DNA of 64,000 nucleotides. Origin: Lachnospiraceae bacterium MD308 (GTDB lineage Bacteria; Bacillota; Clostridia; Lachnospirales; Lachnospiraceae). Position 1 is the stretch's first letter. The number at the start of each line of letters is the position of its first letter. Shown here one piece after another: positions 34,734 through 43,275 of this stretch. The stretch is from positions 21,975 through 85,974 of the forward strand of contig VIQU02000020.1 in the NCBI GenBank assembly GCA_010206225.2, read 5' to 3'. The translations under genes and the position numbers were made by a program. Under the pieces are notes generated by a model. The model saw only the letters and a program-made list of their open reading frames with translations. It made no database searches and was not told where the DNA came from.

Positions 34734-36944
34734 ATGAAAAAAATCCAATTTAAAAAGCCCGATATAAAGGGAGCATTTCATAAGCTTAAGAACCTGAAAA
34801 AAGAGGATGTCAAGGCATATTGGAAGGCGAAAAGAGAACGGCGCCAGAGAATTATCGAGAAGCAAAGAAATAGTGCGTTTGCCAAAAAGATGCGGCCGGT
34901 CTATAAAGTGATGAATCGCTTTTCTCTGGTGTTCCATGCCCTTCTTGCATGTTTGATCAATTATGTGATCGAGGCGATATCGCGACATTCGTTGATTGAG
35001 GCATGGAGCTATATGACGGAGACGCCGCTGGTATTTTTATACAATGCGTTTATGATCTTTATGACGTTTTCTGTTGTGTATCTGTTTAAGAGAAGAGTAT
35101 TTATGCGTATTATTATCAGTGTGATTTGGCTGCTGCTTGGAGTTGCCAATGGATATATGCTTCTGAAACGTGTAACACCGTTTAATGCACAGGATCTGAA
35201 AGTTGCTACAGATGCAGTCTCATTGATCAATAATTATTTTAATGGATTTGAGCTTATTATGCTCGGCGTTGGAATTACAGCAGTCACAGTATGGGTGATA
35301 TCCATGTGGAGACGCGGAGGACAATATAATGGAAAGCTTCACCGTATCTGGGCTGCAGGTGGAATTGTAATCTGTGCGGCATTGTATGGGTTTATTACGG
35401 ACGCGGCTATTGATAAGAGAGTGGTGTCTACTTATTTTGGGAATATTGCATTTGCTTATGAGGATTACGGCCTGCCGTATTGTTTTATGGCAAGTGTGTT
35501 TAACACAGGAATCAATGAACCGAATGAGTACAATAAAAAGACGATGGCGGAGATTACGGATAACGGCGGCATTGTGAAGAATGAGACAGGACTTAAGGAT
35601 AATGAAAAGCCGAATATTATCTTTGTTCAGTTGGAGTCATATTTTGATGTAGCAGAGGCAGAGTTCTTTAAGACATCAAAGGATGCAAGCCCGAATCTCA
35701 GGAAGATGTATGAAAATTATTCTTCCGGATATTTTAAAGTGCCGTCAGTAGGCGCCGGGACGGCCAATACAGAGTTTGAGGTTTTGACGGGTATGAATCT
35801 GAGGTATTTTGGCCCTGGAGAGTATCCTTACAAGACGGTGCTGAAGGAGCGGCAGAGCGAGAGCGCGGCTTCCGCGCTTAACGCTCTCGGATATGGAACG
35901 CATGCCCTTCACAATAATGGCGGCAATTTTTACAGTCGTGCAAAGGTCTTTGACCATATTGGATTTGACTCCTATACGAGCAAGGAATTTATGAATATTC
36001 TTCAGTTTACTGAAAATGGATGGGCAAAGGATGATATATTGATTCAACATATTACAGAAGCGATGGATACAACAGAGCAGCAGGATTTTGTTTTTTGCGT
36101 GAGCCTTCAGGGGCATGGAGATTATCCAGAGAGCAAGGTGATCGAGAATCCGGAAATTACTGTAAAAGGAATTGAAGATGAAGCACTGAAAAATAAGTGG
36201 GAATATTATGTGAATCAGGTATACGGTATGGATGAATTCGCGGGGAATCTTGTAAAAGCGGTGGAAGACAGGGGAGAGCCTTCGGTTATCGTCTTTTATG
36301 GAGACCACCTGCCGACGCTTGGGCTTAAAGCGGAGGACCTTAAGGGACGGTATCTTTATAATACCAATTATGTTATCTGGGATAATATCGGCCTTAAGAA
36401 GGAGGACAGGAATATTCCGGCTTATCAGATCATGGCGGATGTTTTTGAACGTCTGGACATCCATTCAGGAACTGTGTTCAATTATCATCAGGAGCGCAGG
36501 CAGACGAATGGATATCTGGAGGATTTGGAGCTTTTACAGTATGATATTCTTTATGGAAAGCAGTATGTTTATGGAGATGGAGACATGCCGGTGAAAAAGC
36601 CGCATATGGTGATGGGTGTCCGGGATGTATCGGTGACGGATGTGATCGAGCATCTCGACGGAAGCAGCAGTCTGTATGGAGAGAATTTTACGAGTAATAG
36701 TAAGGTGTTTGTCAATGGAGTCAGGCAGAAAAGCACTTTTCTTAATAACACGAGAATTGAATTGCCAGAGACGATTTTGAATGAAGGGGATATCGTATCA
36801 GTGATTCAGATGGGATCCAGTAGTACAGTATTTCGGACTTCTAATGAATATGTTTATCAGGGAGGGAAACTTGTAGTACAGGAGGGAACCGGAACTGACA
36901 CATCAAAGTCGTGGCAGGAGCAGGAGCCGTTGGAAGAAAAGTAA
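34734..36944 (+). CDS. LTA-synthase-family sulfatase-fold protein
   Basis: A 736-residue membrane protein. A basic cytoplasmic N-terminus (1-60) and about five helices (62-225) precede an extracellular sulfatase-fold domain (about 290-600). The metal-binding Glu301 lies in FVQLESYFD, the nucleophile Thr343 in VGAGTANTEFEVLTG, and FYGDHLPTLG holds later metal ligands. A ~100-residue C-terminal beta domain (IPT-like, YGENFTSNSKVFVNGV) is added. It would transfer glycerol-phosphate or a similar group to a cell-envelope polymer. The exact product is uncertain in this lineage. Confidence 0.9.
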   Translation: MKKIQFKKPDIKGAFHKLKNLKKEDVKAYWKAKRERRQRIIEKQRNSAFAKKMRPVYKVMNRFSLVFHALLACLINYVIEAISRHSLIEAWSYMTETPLVFLYNAFMIFMTFSVVYLFKRRVFMRIIISVIWLLLGVANGYMLLKRVTPFNAQDLKVATDAVSLINNYFNGFELIMLGVGITAVTVWVISMWRRGGQYNGKLHRIWAAGGIVICAALYGFITDAAIDKRVVSTYFGNIAFAYEDYGLPYCFMASVFNTGINEPNEYNKKTMAEITDNGGIVKNETGLKDNEKPNIIFVQLESYFDVAEAEFFKTSKDASPNLRKMYENYSSGYFKVPSVGAGTANTEFEVLTGMNLRYFGPGEYPYKTVLKERQSESAASALNALGYGTHALHNNGGNFYSRAKVFDHIGFDSYTSKEFMNILQFTENGWAKDDILIQHITEAMDTTEQQDFVFCVSLQGHGDYPESKVIENPEITVKGIEDEALKNKWEYYVNQVYGMDEFAGNLVKAVEDRGEPSVIVFYGDHLPTLGLKAEDLKGRYLYNTNYVIWDNIGLKKEDRNIPAYQIMADVFERLDIHSGTVFNYHQERRQTNGYLEDLELLQYDILYGKQYVYGDGDMPVKKPHMVMGVRDVSVTDVIEHLDGSSSLYGENFTSNSKVFVNGVRQKSTFLNNTRIELPETILNEGDIVSVIQMGSSSTVFRTSNEYVYQGGKLVVQEGTGTDTSKSWQEQEPLEEK

Positions 36945-36956
36945 ACGGAGTTAATT

Positions 36957-38276
36957 ATGTCAGATAGAATACCACAAAACTATAAAGAGGCAGTGAAGTA
37001 TATTGAAGAGCTTCCGCGGTATACGAAAAAGCATTCTCTGCAGCATACAAGGCAGTTTCTTGAGAGGCTTGGAAATCCAGGATATGACAGAAAGATTATT
37101 CATGTGGCGGGAACAAATGGAAAAGGTTCCGTATGTGCATATATGCAGGCGGTTTTGGAGGCTGAGGGGAAGAGTACCGGCTTTTTTACCTCGCCTCATC
37201 TTTTGAAGATTAATGAGCGAATACAGATCATGCGCAGTCCTGTTGATGATGATACTTTTTACCGTGTTTTTTTAAGGACATTTGAGACGGTGCAAAGGAT
37301 GCGGGAATACGGTTTTGAGCATCCTTCTTACTTTGAATTCCTCTTCGGAATGGGAATGACGGCATTTGCTGATTCAGATGTCGAATACATTATTCTTGAG
37401 ACGGGGCTTGGAGGAAGACTGGATGCTACCAATGCGCCGGAATATCCGTTCCTTACAGTGATTACGTCTGTCAGTCTTGATCATACGGAGATTCTTGGCG
37501 ATACGATCGAACAGATTGCATATGAAAAGGCGGGGATCATAAAAGAGAAGGTTCCGGTCTTTTTCGACGGAAGCAGTCATGAGGCGTCGAAGGTAATTCG
37601 TCAGATTGCGTCAGAACATCAGGCTCCTTGTAGAGAAATTACGAATCATGCGTACGAAATTCGGGAAGTAAGCCGAAACCGTATTGCTTTTTTGAGAAAG
37701 AATGCGTATGATAAGGGTATTACATGGTGTGTCCCCATCTGCGGAATATATCAGGTGAAGAATGCAGAGCTTGCACTTCAGGCTCTGGAATATGTGTTTG
37801 AAGGCAGTGCGATTGACTGGGAGAAGTGGAAGAGTGCGGTTGCATCAGTCAGATGGGAAGGGAGGATGGAGCTTGCCGCGCCTCATCTGACAGTGGACGG
37901 AGCGCATAATCCCGGGGCGTTAGAGGCGTTTGTACAGAGTATATATATGCTTCCGAAGGATCAGTGGGAATTGCCGGTGATTATATTTTCGGCAGTGTCG
38001 GACAAGAAATATGAGCAGATGATTGCTTATCTTTGCAGGAAGATAAAAGCCAAGGCATATATTGTGACAGAAATTGACGACAAGCGAAGAGTTCCCGTAA
38101 AAGAACTGGGAGAGATTTTTGGTAAATATACGTCTGTTCCGGTATATCAGAGGAACAAGATAGAAGAAGTGATAGATACAGCTTACAAGGTTAGGGGTGA
38201 CAGCGAGATTTATTGTCTTGGCTCTCTATACCTCGTGGGCGCTGTGAAAAAATATCTGGCAGGAGGTAATGAATGA
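36957..38276 (+). CDS. folC: Bifunctional folylpolyglutamate/dihydrofolate synthase
   Basis: A 439-residue Mur-ligase-fold enzyme. ATP loop is VAGTNGKGSVCAYMQ, substrate loop FFTSPHLLKINERI, and further motifs are ETGLGGRLDATN, TSVSLDHTEILGDTIEQIAYEKAGI and DGAHNPGALEAF. It adds glutamate to dihydropteroate and to folates. It is followed with an ATGA overlap by a 45-residue ORF. Confidence 0.95.
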   Translation: MSDRIPQNYKEAVKYIEELPRYTKKHSLQHTRQFLERLGNPGYDRKIIHVAGTNGKGSVCAYMQAVLEAEGKSTGFFTSPHLLKINERIQIMRSPVDDDTFYRVFLRTFETVQRMREYGFEHPSYFEFLFGMGMTAFADSDVEYIILETGLGGRLDATNAPEYPFLTVITSVSLDHTEILGDTIEQIAYEKAGIIKEKVPVFFDGSSHEASKVIRQIASEHQAPCREITNHAYEIREVSRNRIAFLRKNAYDKGITWCVPICGIYQVKNAELALQALEYVFEGSAIDWEKWKSAVASVRWEGRMELAAPHLTVDGAHNPGALEAFVQSIYMLPKDQWELPVIIFSAVSDKKYEQMIAYLCRKIKAKAYIVTEIDDKRRVPVKELGEIFGKYTSVPVYQRNKIEEVIDTAYKVRGDSEIYCLGSLYLVGAVKKYLAGGNE

Positions 38277-38410
38277 TGTTAGATTTTGCGGAAGAATTGA
38301 AAAAATTCCAGCCAAGCCTGGAGGTAGAGGATATCGAAGGCGCGGTTTATCAGGAGGACCTGACCGATATGACGGATATTCTGCGTGAGATGATAGAACA
38401 GACGAAGTAG
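38273..38410 (+). CDS. Small acidic protein coupled to folC
   Basis: A 45-residue protein (starts MMLDFAEELKKFQPSLEVED, ends REMIEQTK), probably helical. Its first ATG overlaps the folC stop codon and AGGAGG is 6-8 bases upstream, so it is clearly set up to be translated. No family recognised; it lies between folC and the TPR protein gene. Confidence 0.65.
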   Translation: MMLDFAEELKKFQPSLEVEDIEGAVYQEDLTDMTDILREMIEQTK

Positions 38411-38435
38411 CGGGATAAAAGGGGTTATATAGTCT

Positions 38436-39899
38436 ATGGAATATACAACAAAGCTGATGTACCAATCAAATTATTGGTACAATGACGGTCTGAAGAAGGC
38501 GGATATTCGTGATATGAGCGGGGCGGTCACATCTCTTCGGCGCAGTCTTCAATACAACAGAGTGAATATTGACGCGAGAAATCTTCTGGGGCTTGTTTAC
38601 TATGGCAGGGGAGATGTAGTTGAAGCGCTTGTGGAGTGGATTCTGAGCAAGAATTTCCAGCCGGAGGATAATCTTGCGGATTATTATATCGGGAAGATAC
38701 AGGAGGTTCCGGGAGAGCTTGAGAGTATTAATCAGGCGGTGAAGTTATTCAATCAGAGTATTGAGCTGGCCGGGCAGAACGGTGAAGATCTGGCGATCAT
38801 CCAGCTTAAAAAGGCATTGGCAGTACATCCGTCTTATGTAAAAGCGCATCAGCTTCTGGCGCTTCTTTATATACAGACAGAGCAGTTTTCGGCGGCGAGG
38901 AAGGAGCTTAGAACAGCTCATAAGCTGGATACTACGGATGAGATCACGCTTCGGTATATGCATGAGATTACGCAGATTCGAAAATCCCGTCCAAGCCGGG
39001 CCAGAGACAGAGGAAAAGGAGAAGGGACGAAGCAGACTGTCACCTACAATATCGGAAACGAGACGATCATTCAGCCGGCTTCTTCCGTTTTTAAGGAGAA
39101 TTCAGGGCTTCATACATTTTTAAATATTGCAATCGGCGTGCTTGTGGGTGCTGCGGTCATGTGGTTTCTGATCATGCCTGCCGTATCGGTAGGAAGGCAG
39201 AAGAAGCTCAATGAGCGGGTTGTATCATTCAGTGATAAGATTGCGACGCAAGAGGCGCAGATCAGCGCTCTTAAGACAGAGCTGGAGGAATATCGGGTGA
39301 ATACTGAGGAGAGCGAGGATTTGAAGGCACAGTCTGCATCCACACAGGAAAGCTATGAGATCGTACTTGATGTTGCCAAACATTTTGCGGCAGAGGATAT
39401 GAGTGATAAAGAGATGCTGGAACAGATGCTTAAGGTGTCTCCGGATACACTTGGAGAAGCAGGAAAGAGTCGGTATGATGATGTTGCAAATGACCTGTTT
39501 CCGCGGATGTGCGAGAAGCTTTACGGCACTGCAGAGGAAGAATTTGAATCCGGTGATTATGACGGCGCGATCAGCAGTCTTGAGAAAGTCGTAAAGATGG
39601 ATGAAGGGTATCAGGACGGGAAGGCTCTCCTTTTGCTTGCCCAGACTTTTGAGAAGAAGGGAGAACAGGATAAGGCAAATATCCGTTATCAGAAGCTCGT
39701 AGAGAAATATAAAGATACAGCGTCGGCGCAGACGGCGCAGACGGCGCTGGATGAACAAAACAGCCAGAACAGCCGGGAAGGACAGAATAATCAGGACGGG
39801 CAGGATGATCAAAGCACTCAGGACAACGAGGGAGATCAGGATGATCAAAGCACTCAGGACAACGAGGGAGATCAGGAAGACCAAAATGATAATGAATAA
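38436..39899 (+). CDS. Membrane-anchored TPR protein
   Basis: A 487-residue protein. Cytoplasmic N-terminal TPR-like repeats (residues 10-180) precede a basic linker (KSRPSRARDRGKGEG), a transmembrane helix (about 228-250) and a coiled coil (255-300). An extracytoplasmic TPR-like segment follows (365-440, LYGTAEEEFESGDYDGAISSLEKVV). A low-complexity Gln/Asp/Asn tail contains two identical 12-residue repeats (DNA 39801-39872). It may scaffold an envelope or division complex. A terminator follows. Confidence 0.8.
   Translation: MEYTTKLMYQSNYWYNDGLKKADIRDMSGAVTSLRRSLQYNRVNIDARNLLGLVYYGRGDVVEALVEWILSKNFQPEDNLADYYIGKIQEVPGELESINQAVKLFNQSIELAGQNGEDLAIIQLKKALAVHPSYVKAHQLLALLYIQTEQFSAARKELRTAHKLDTTDEITLRYMHEITQIRKSRPSRARDRGKGEGTKQTVTYNIGNETIIQPASSVFKENSGLHTFLNIAIGVLVGAAVMWFLIMPAVSVGRQKKLNERVVSFSDKIATQEAQISALKTELEEYRVNTEESEDLKAQSASTQESYEIVLDVAKHFAAEDMSDKEMLEQMLKVSPDTLGEAGKSRYDDVANDLFPRMCEKLYGTAEEEFESGDYDGAISSLEKVVKMDEGYQDGKALLLLAQTFEKKGEQDKANIRYQKLVEKYKDTASAQTAQTALDEQNSQNSREGQNNQDGQDDQSTQDNEGDQDDQSTQDNEGDQEDQNDNE
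39801..39872 (+). repeat. Perfect 36-base tandem repeat in the TPR gene
   Basis: Two identical 36-base units (39801-39836 and 39837-39872) encode QDDQSTQDNEGD twice. Perfect identity at the DNA level suggests a recent duplication and possible copy-number variation. Confidence 0.9.
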
Positions 39900-39923
39900 A
39901 CAGAATAGATAGAATTACGAAAG

Positions 39924-39955
39924 AAAAGGATATGCAAGGGCGCATATCCTTTTTC
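39924..39955 (+). terminator. Intrinsic terminator after the TPR gene
   Basis: AGGATATGC (39927-39935) pairs with GCATATCCT (39942-39950), followed by a T-run. It separates the TPR gene from spoIIAA. Confidence 0.85.
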
Positions 39956-39985
39956 TAATATCTAAAACTATGAAGGAGGGCATAT

Positions 39986-40297
39986 ATGAAGTATCAGGTT
40001 CAGGAAAATTGTCTGACGATTTTTCTGCCAAGTGAAATTGACCATCATAACTCAGAGGAGTTAAGAAGGGAGTCGGACCATCTGATAGAGAGAAATCATA
40101 TCCGTTATGTGATTTTTGATTTTAAGGAGACGGATTTTATGGACAGCTCCGGAATCGGAGTAATTATGGGAAGGTATCGGAGAATCTTTATGCTGGGCGG
40201 AGAAGTTTGCGCAGTGCATGTAAATGAGAGAATGAGAAAAATATTAACCATGTCCGGAGTGACAAAAATAATGCAGATATATGAGGAGGATAATTAG
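39986..40297 (+). CDS. spoIIAA: Anti-sigma-F factor antagonist SpoIIAA
   Basis: A 103-residue STAS-domain protein with the phosphorylation site in FMDSSGIGVIMGRY (Ser54/Ser55). Dephosphorylated SpoIIAA releases sigma-F from SpoIIAB in the forespore. Start codon has GGAGGG 7 bases upstream; its stop immediately precedes the spoIIAB ATG. Confidence 0.96.
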   Translation: MKYQVQENCLTIFLPSEIDHHNSEELRRESDHLIERNHIRYVIFDFKETDFMDSSGIGVIMGRYRRIFMLGGEVCAVHVNERMRKILTMSGVTKIMQIYEEDN

Positions 40298-40753
40298 ATG
40301 GAAAACACGAATGAAATGCAGGTGATTTTTGACAGCCGTTCATCGAACGAGTCATTTGCAAGGGTGACGGTGGCTTCTTTTATGACAGCTTTAAACCCTA
40401 CGGTAGAAGAGGTGTCTGATGTAAAGACTGCAGTGTCGGAGGCGGTAACCAATGCGATTATCCATGGCTATGAAAGTGAGATACATAATATATCCATACA
40501 CTGCCGCACAGAAGGGCAGACGCTTTATCTTGAAGTCAGGGACGAGGGGAAAGGAATTGAAGATATTAAACAGGCGATGGAACCGCTGTATACCAGCAAG
40601 CCTGAGCTTGAGCGTTCTGGTATGGGATTTTCTTTTATGGAGGCGTTTATGGATAAGCTGGAGGTAGAATCTTCGCCTGGAATGGGAACTGTTGTGAAGA
40701 TGGAAAAAACAATCGGAAAAGGACGGAGATTATGGACCGCACAATCGCTTTAA
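40298..40753 (+). CDS. spoIIAB: Anti-sigma-F factor / kinase SpoIIAB
   Basis: A 151-residue GHKL-fold serine kinase. N box is VSEAVTNAIIHGYE, followed by VRDEGKGIEDI and ELERSGMGFSFMEAFMD. It binds and inhibits sigma-F and phosphorylates SpoIIAA. It overlaps sigF by 22 bases; the last ~7 residues (RRLWTAQSL) lie in the overlap. Confidence 0.96.
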   Translation: MENTNEMQVIFDSRSSNESFARVTVASFMTALNPTVEEVSDVKTAVSEAVTNAIIHGYESEIHNISIHCRTEGQTLYLEVRDEGKGIEDIKQAMEPLYTSKPELERSGMGFSFMEAFMDKLEVESSPGMGTVVKMEKTIGKGRRLWTAQSL

Positions 40754-41445
40754 TTCAGAAATCTCACCAGGGGGATGAAGAAGCAAGAGCACAGCTTGTA
40801 GAAGAGAATGGGGGATTAGTCTGGAGTATCGTAAAACGATTTTATAATCGCGGGGTGGAAGCGGAAGATTTGTTTCAGATAGGAAATATCGGCCTGTTAA
40901 AAGCGATTGATAAATTTGACCTGAATTATAATGTGAAGTTTTCCACCTACGCGGTTCCTATGATCTCCGGGGAGATTAAGAGGTTCCTCAGAGACGACGG
41001 AATGATCAAAGTCAGCCGTTCGCTGAAGGAGTTGGCATACAAGGCGTATCTTTGTCAGGAGCGGCTTGTAGAAACACTTGGAAGAGAGCCGTATATTTCA
41101 GAGATTGCGAAGGAACTGGATGTGTCAACAGAGGAGCTCACGATGGCGATGGAGGCAAGCGGCGATATTGAGTCGCTGCAAAAATCAATTTACCAGAAAG
41201 ACGGACAGGAGATCCGATTAATGGACAAGCTTCCGGGGCAGGAAAGACAGGAGGACAGGATTGTGGATCATATAGTGCTTGACCATCTTCTTATGTCTCT
41301 GGATTCAAAGGAGCGGCAGTTGATTTACCTTAGGTATTTTGCAAACCGTACGCAGACACAGGTGGGGGAAGAACTCGGTATCTCGCAGGTACAAGTATCC
41401 AGAATGGAAAAGAAAATCTTAAAACAGATGAGAGATAAGATATGA
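40732..41445 (+). CDS. sigF: RNA polymerase sigma-F factor
   Basis: A 237-residue sigma factor of the forespore-specific sigma-F/G group. Region 2 is DLFQIGNIGLLKAIDKFD and KFSTYAVPMISGEIKRFLRDDG, region 3 SRSLKELAYKAYL, and region 4 YLRYFANRTQTQVGEELGISQVQVSRMEKK. It directs early forespore transcription. It completes the spoIIA operon and lies just before a sigma-F/G-type promoter. Confidence 0.97.
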   Translation: MDRTIALIQKSHQGDEEARAQLVEENGGLVWSIVKRFYNRGVEAEDLFQIGNIGLLKAIDKFDLNYNVKFSTYAVPMISGEIKRFLRDDGMIKVSRSLKELAYKAYLCQERLVETLGREPYISEIAKELDVSTEELTMAMEASGDIESLQKSIYQKDGQEIRLMDKLPGQERQEDRIVDHIVLDHLLMSLDSKERQLIYLRYFANRTQTQVGEELGISQVQVSRMEKKILKQMRDKI

Positions 41446-41470
41446 CCAATTTTAGCGTATATTTTCTTTG

Positions 41471-41500
41471 TGTATATTTTAAAAGAAAAGCAGCATACTA
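41471..41500 (+). promoter_or_regulatory. Sigma-F/sigma-G-type promoter of the spoVA operon
   Basis: TGTATA (41471-41476), 17 bases, CATACTA (41494-41500). The -10 is an exact match to the forespore consensus CATACTA and the -35 is one base off the sigma-G consensus TGAATA. The start codon of the 65-residue gene follows 26 bases later. In Bacillus spoVA is driven by sigma-G, so the site is expected. Confidence 0.8.
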
Positions 41501-41526
41501 ACAAAAAAACAAAGGAAGGTATCAGT

Positions 41527-41724
41527 ATGGAAGAAGCGAGAAAAAAGCTCAGGCTCTGCCTGGCTCTTGTAGTGGCGCTGGCAGTCATTGTCGGGCTGAT
41601 CTATTATTTCGGCGATGCAAAAAAGGGCAGGGATATGAGCGAGGGCACACTGGTAAAGAAGACAGAAAGTGACAGGAAAATGTCGGCGGCGGATGTCGGA
41701 GGTTATTATGGCATCTGGAAGTGA
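41527..41724 (+). CDS. Small single-pass membrane protein heading the spoVA operon
   Basis: A 65-residue protein with one transmembrane helix (about residues 9-28) and a charged outside tail with SAADVGGYYGIWK at the end. AAGGAAGG precedes the ATG, and the last 17 bases overlap spoVAA. It lies directly under the forespore promoter, so it is probably a forespore inner-membrane protein. I recognise no family; it is not one of the named SpoVA proteins. Confidence 0.7.
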   Translation: MEEARKKLRLCLALVVALAVIVGLIYYFGDAKKGRDMSEGTLVKKTESDRKMSAADVGGYYGIWK

Positions 41725-42382
41725 TACAATCTATGTAAAAGCGGACCGTAATGTTGAGGTGACAAAACCTGAGGTAACGTTAGGAGATGTCATAAAGATC
41801 GAGTGTGTCAATTCTTCTGTTGTTTCCAGAGTGAAGACTTTGAAGCTGTTGAAATTTCATGATACGGATAAGAAGAACCAGAACCGGACTTCTGTTTCGA
41901 TCTTAAAGGTGATTGAATGTATTCATGAGGTATATCCAAACGCAGACATCCAGAATATGGGAGAGACAGATTTTATCGTTACTTTAGAGGAACAGAGGAC
42001 GGCAGGGCAGGCTGTCCATTGGATCAAGACATTTTTTGTTGTTGTCATTACCTTTTGCGGCGCCGCATTTTCTATTATGGCATTTAATAACGATGTTGAT
42101 GTAACAAAAATGTTCGGTCAGGTATATGTAAGCCTTACAGGAACTGAAAGCTCTGGTTTTACGATTCTGGAACTGTCGTACTGCATTGGGGTGATCATAG
42201 GGATTCTTACATTTTTTAATCATTTTGGTAAAAAGAAATTTACGGTGGACCCGACACCGATGGAAGTAGAGATGCGTCTTTATGAGAATGACATCCAGAC
42301 GACGCTGATTGAAGATTTCTCGCGGAAGGGGAAGGAATTGGATGTGGGCAGCACAAGTCATTCTGGCAATTCTCGGACTTAG
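41708..42382 (+). CDS. spoVAA: Stage V sporulation protein AA
   Basis: A 224-residue protein beginning MASGSDTIYVKADRNVEV, with a soluble N-terminal domain and two C-terminal membrane helices (WIKTFFVVVITFCGAAFSI and an ELSYCIGVIIGILTFF segment). SpoVAA belongs to the complex needed for dipicolinic acid uptake into the spore. GGAGGT 4-5 bases before the ATG at 41708 selects this start over an upstream one. Confidence 0.88.
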   Translation: MASGSDTIYVKADRNVEVTKPEVTLGDVIKIECVNSSVVSRVKTLKLLKFHDTDKKNQNRTSVSILKVIECIHEVYPNADIQNMGETDFIVTLEEQRTAGQAVHWIKTFFVVVITFCGAAFSIMAFNNDVDVTKMFGQVYVSLTGTESSGFTILELSYCIGVIIGILTFFNHFGKKKFTVDPTPMEVEMRLYENDIQTTLIEDFSRKGKELDVGSTSHSGNSRT

Positions 42383-42758
42383 CGCAGGGCTGGCGGTGTC
42401 GGCAGGTCTTTTTTCTTTTATTATCGGGTTGGGAGTTATCTCGGATTTTGCCGACCGCACACACACGGGGGAACATATTCTTCTTTATGAGGATAGTGTG
42501 GCGCTTGGAGGAATGCTCGGAAATATATTCTGGGTGTACCAGATTGCCATACCGGGGGGTTCATATTTACTTCCGGTGTTCGGTCTGTTTGGAGGTATCT
42601 TTGTAGGATGCTGGTCAATGGCGCTGGCGGAGATCCTGAATGTATTTCCTATATTTATCAGGCGCGCGAAGATTATCAAATGTGTCCCGTATCTTATAGC
42701 GGCCATGGCGATAGGAAAAGGAATCGGAGCGCTTATATTCTTTTACCGTGGATGGTAG
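42342..42758 (+). CDS. spoVAB: Stage V sporulation protein AB
   Basis: A 138-residue protein of four membrane helices starting MWAAQVILAILGLSAGLAVS, with the SpoVAB block GLGVISDFADRTHTGEHILLYED and NIFWVYQIAIPG split across helices 2 and 3. It overlaps spoVAA by 41 bases; GGAAGG lies before the ATG. It acts with the other SpoVA proteins in the forespore membrane. Confidence 0.88.
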   Translation: MWAAQVILAILGLSAGLAVSAGLFSFIIGLGVISDFADRTHTGEHILLYEDSVALGGMLGNIFWVYQIAIPGGSYLLPVFGLFGGIFVGCWSMALAEILNVFPIFIRRAKIIKCVPYLIAAMAIGKGIGALIFFYRGW

Positions 42759-42787
42759 GTAAAAGTAGCTTGGAAGGAGAGGATAGA

Positions 42788-43246
42788 GTGGATAGAAAAA
42801 AACAGCAGGAAGCATATGAAAATTACGTCAAGAAAAAAACGCCTGTGCATAATCTGCCGGTAAACATGACGAAGGCATTTATTACAGGCGGCATTATCTG
42901 TGTGATTGGGCAGAGCATCTTGAATTATTGTGAAAAAATGGGACTTGATAAAGATATAAGCGGTGGATGGACTTCGATGATACTCATACTTTTGAGTGTC
43001 GTTCTGACTGCCCTTAATGTCTATCCCAGGATTGCAAAATGGGGCGGCGCGGGAGCGCTTGTTCCAATTACTGGATTTGCCAATTCCGTGGCAGCTCCGG
43101 CGATTGAATTCCAGAAGGAAGGTCAGGTCATGGGAATCGGCTGTAAGATCTTTACGATTGCGGGGCCGGTGATCTTATACGGCATATTTACGAGCTGGGT
43201 ATTGGGCTTCCTGTACTGGATTGGGAAGATTGCAGGAATCTTTTGA
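42788..43246 (+). CDS. spoVAC: Stage V sporulation protein AC
   Basis: A 152-residue membrane protein. It starts with GTG (VDRKKQQEAYENYVKKK) after GGAAGGAGAGG; the frame continues upstream, but that part overlaps spoVAB. Motifs NLPVNMTKAFITGGIICVIGQ and GGAGALVPITGFANSVAAPAIEF are diagnostic of SpoVAC/AE. SpoVAC is a mechanosensitive-channel-like component for DPA movement. Confidence 0.94.
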   Translation: MDRKKQQEAYENYVKKKTPVHNLPVNMTKAFITGGIICVIGQSILNYCEKMGLDKDISGGWTSMILILLSVVLTALNVYPRIAKWGGAGALVPITGFANSVAAPAIEFQKEGQVMGIGCKIFTIAGPVILYGIFTSWVLGFLYWIGKIAGIF

Positions 43247-43275
43247 TTCCGACATCATTATGTAAAAAGGCAGGT

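Noticed and set aside
35745..36464. 239-codon minus-strand open frame
   Set aside because: Shadow of the LtaS-like gene on the other strand; composition is not protein-like.
39225..39884. 219-codon minus-strand open frame rich in Ile/Leu
   Set aside because: Antisense of the charged TPR gene, which gives hydrophobic codons on the complement; not a membrane protein.
41984..42466. 160-codon minus-strand open frame
   Set aside because: Antisense to spoVAA/spoVAB, both well supported.
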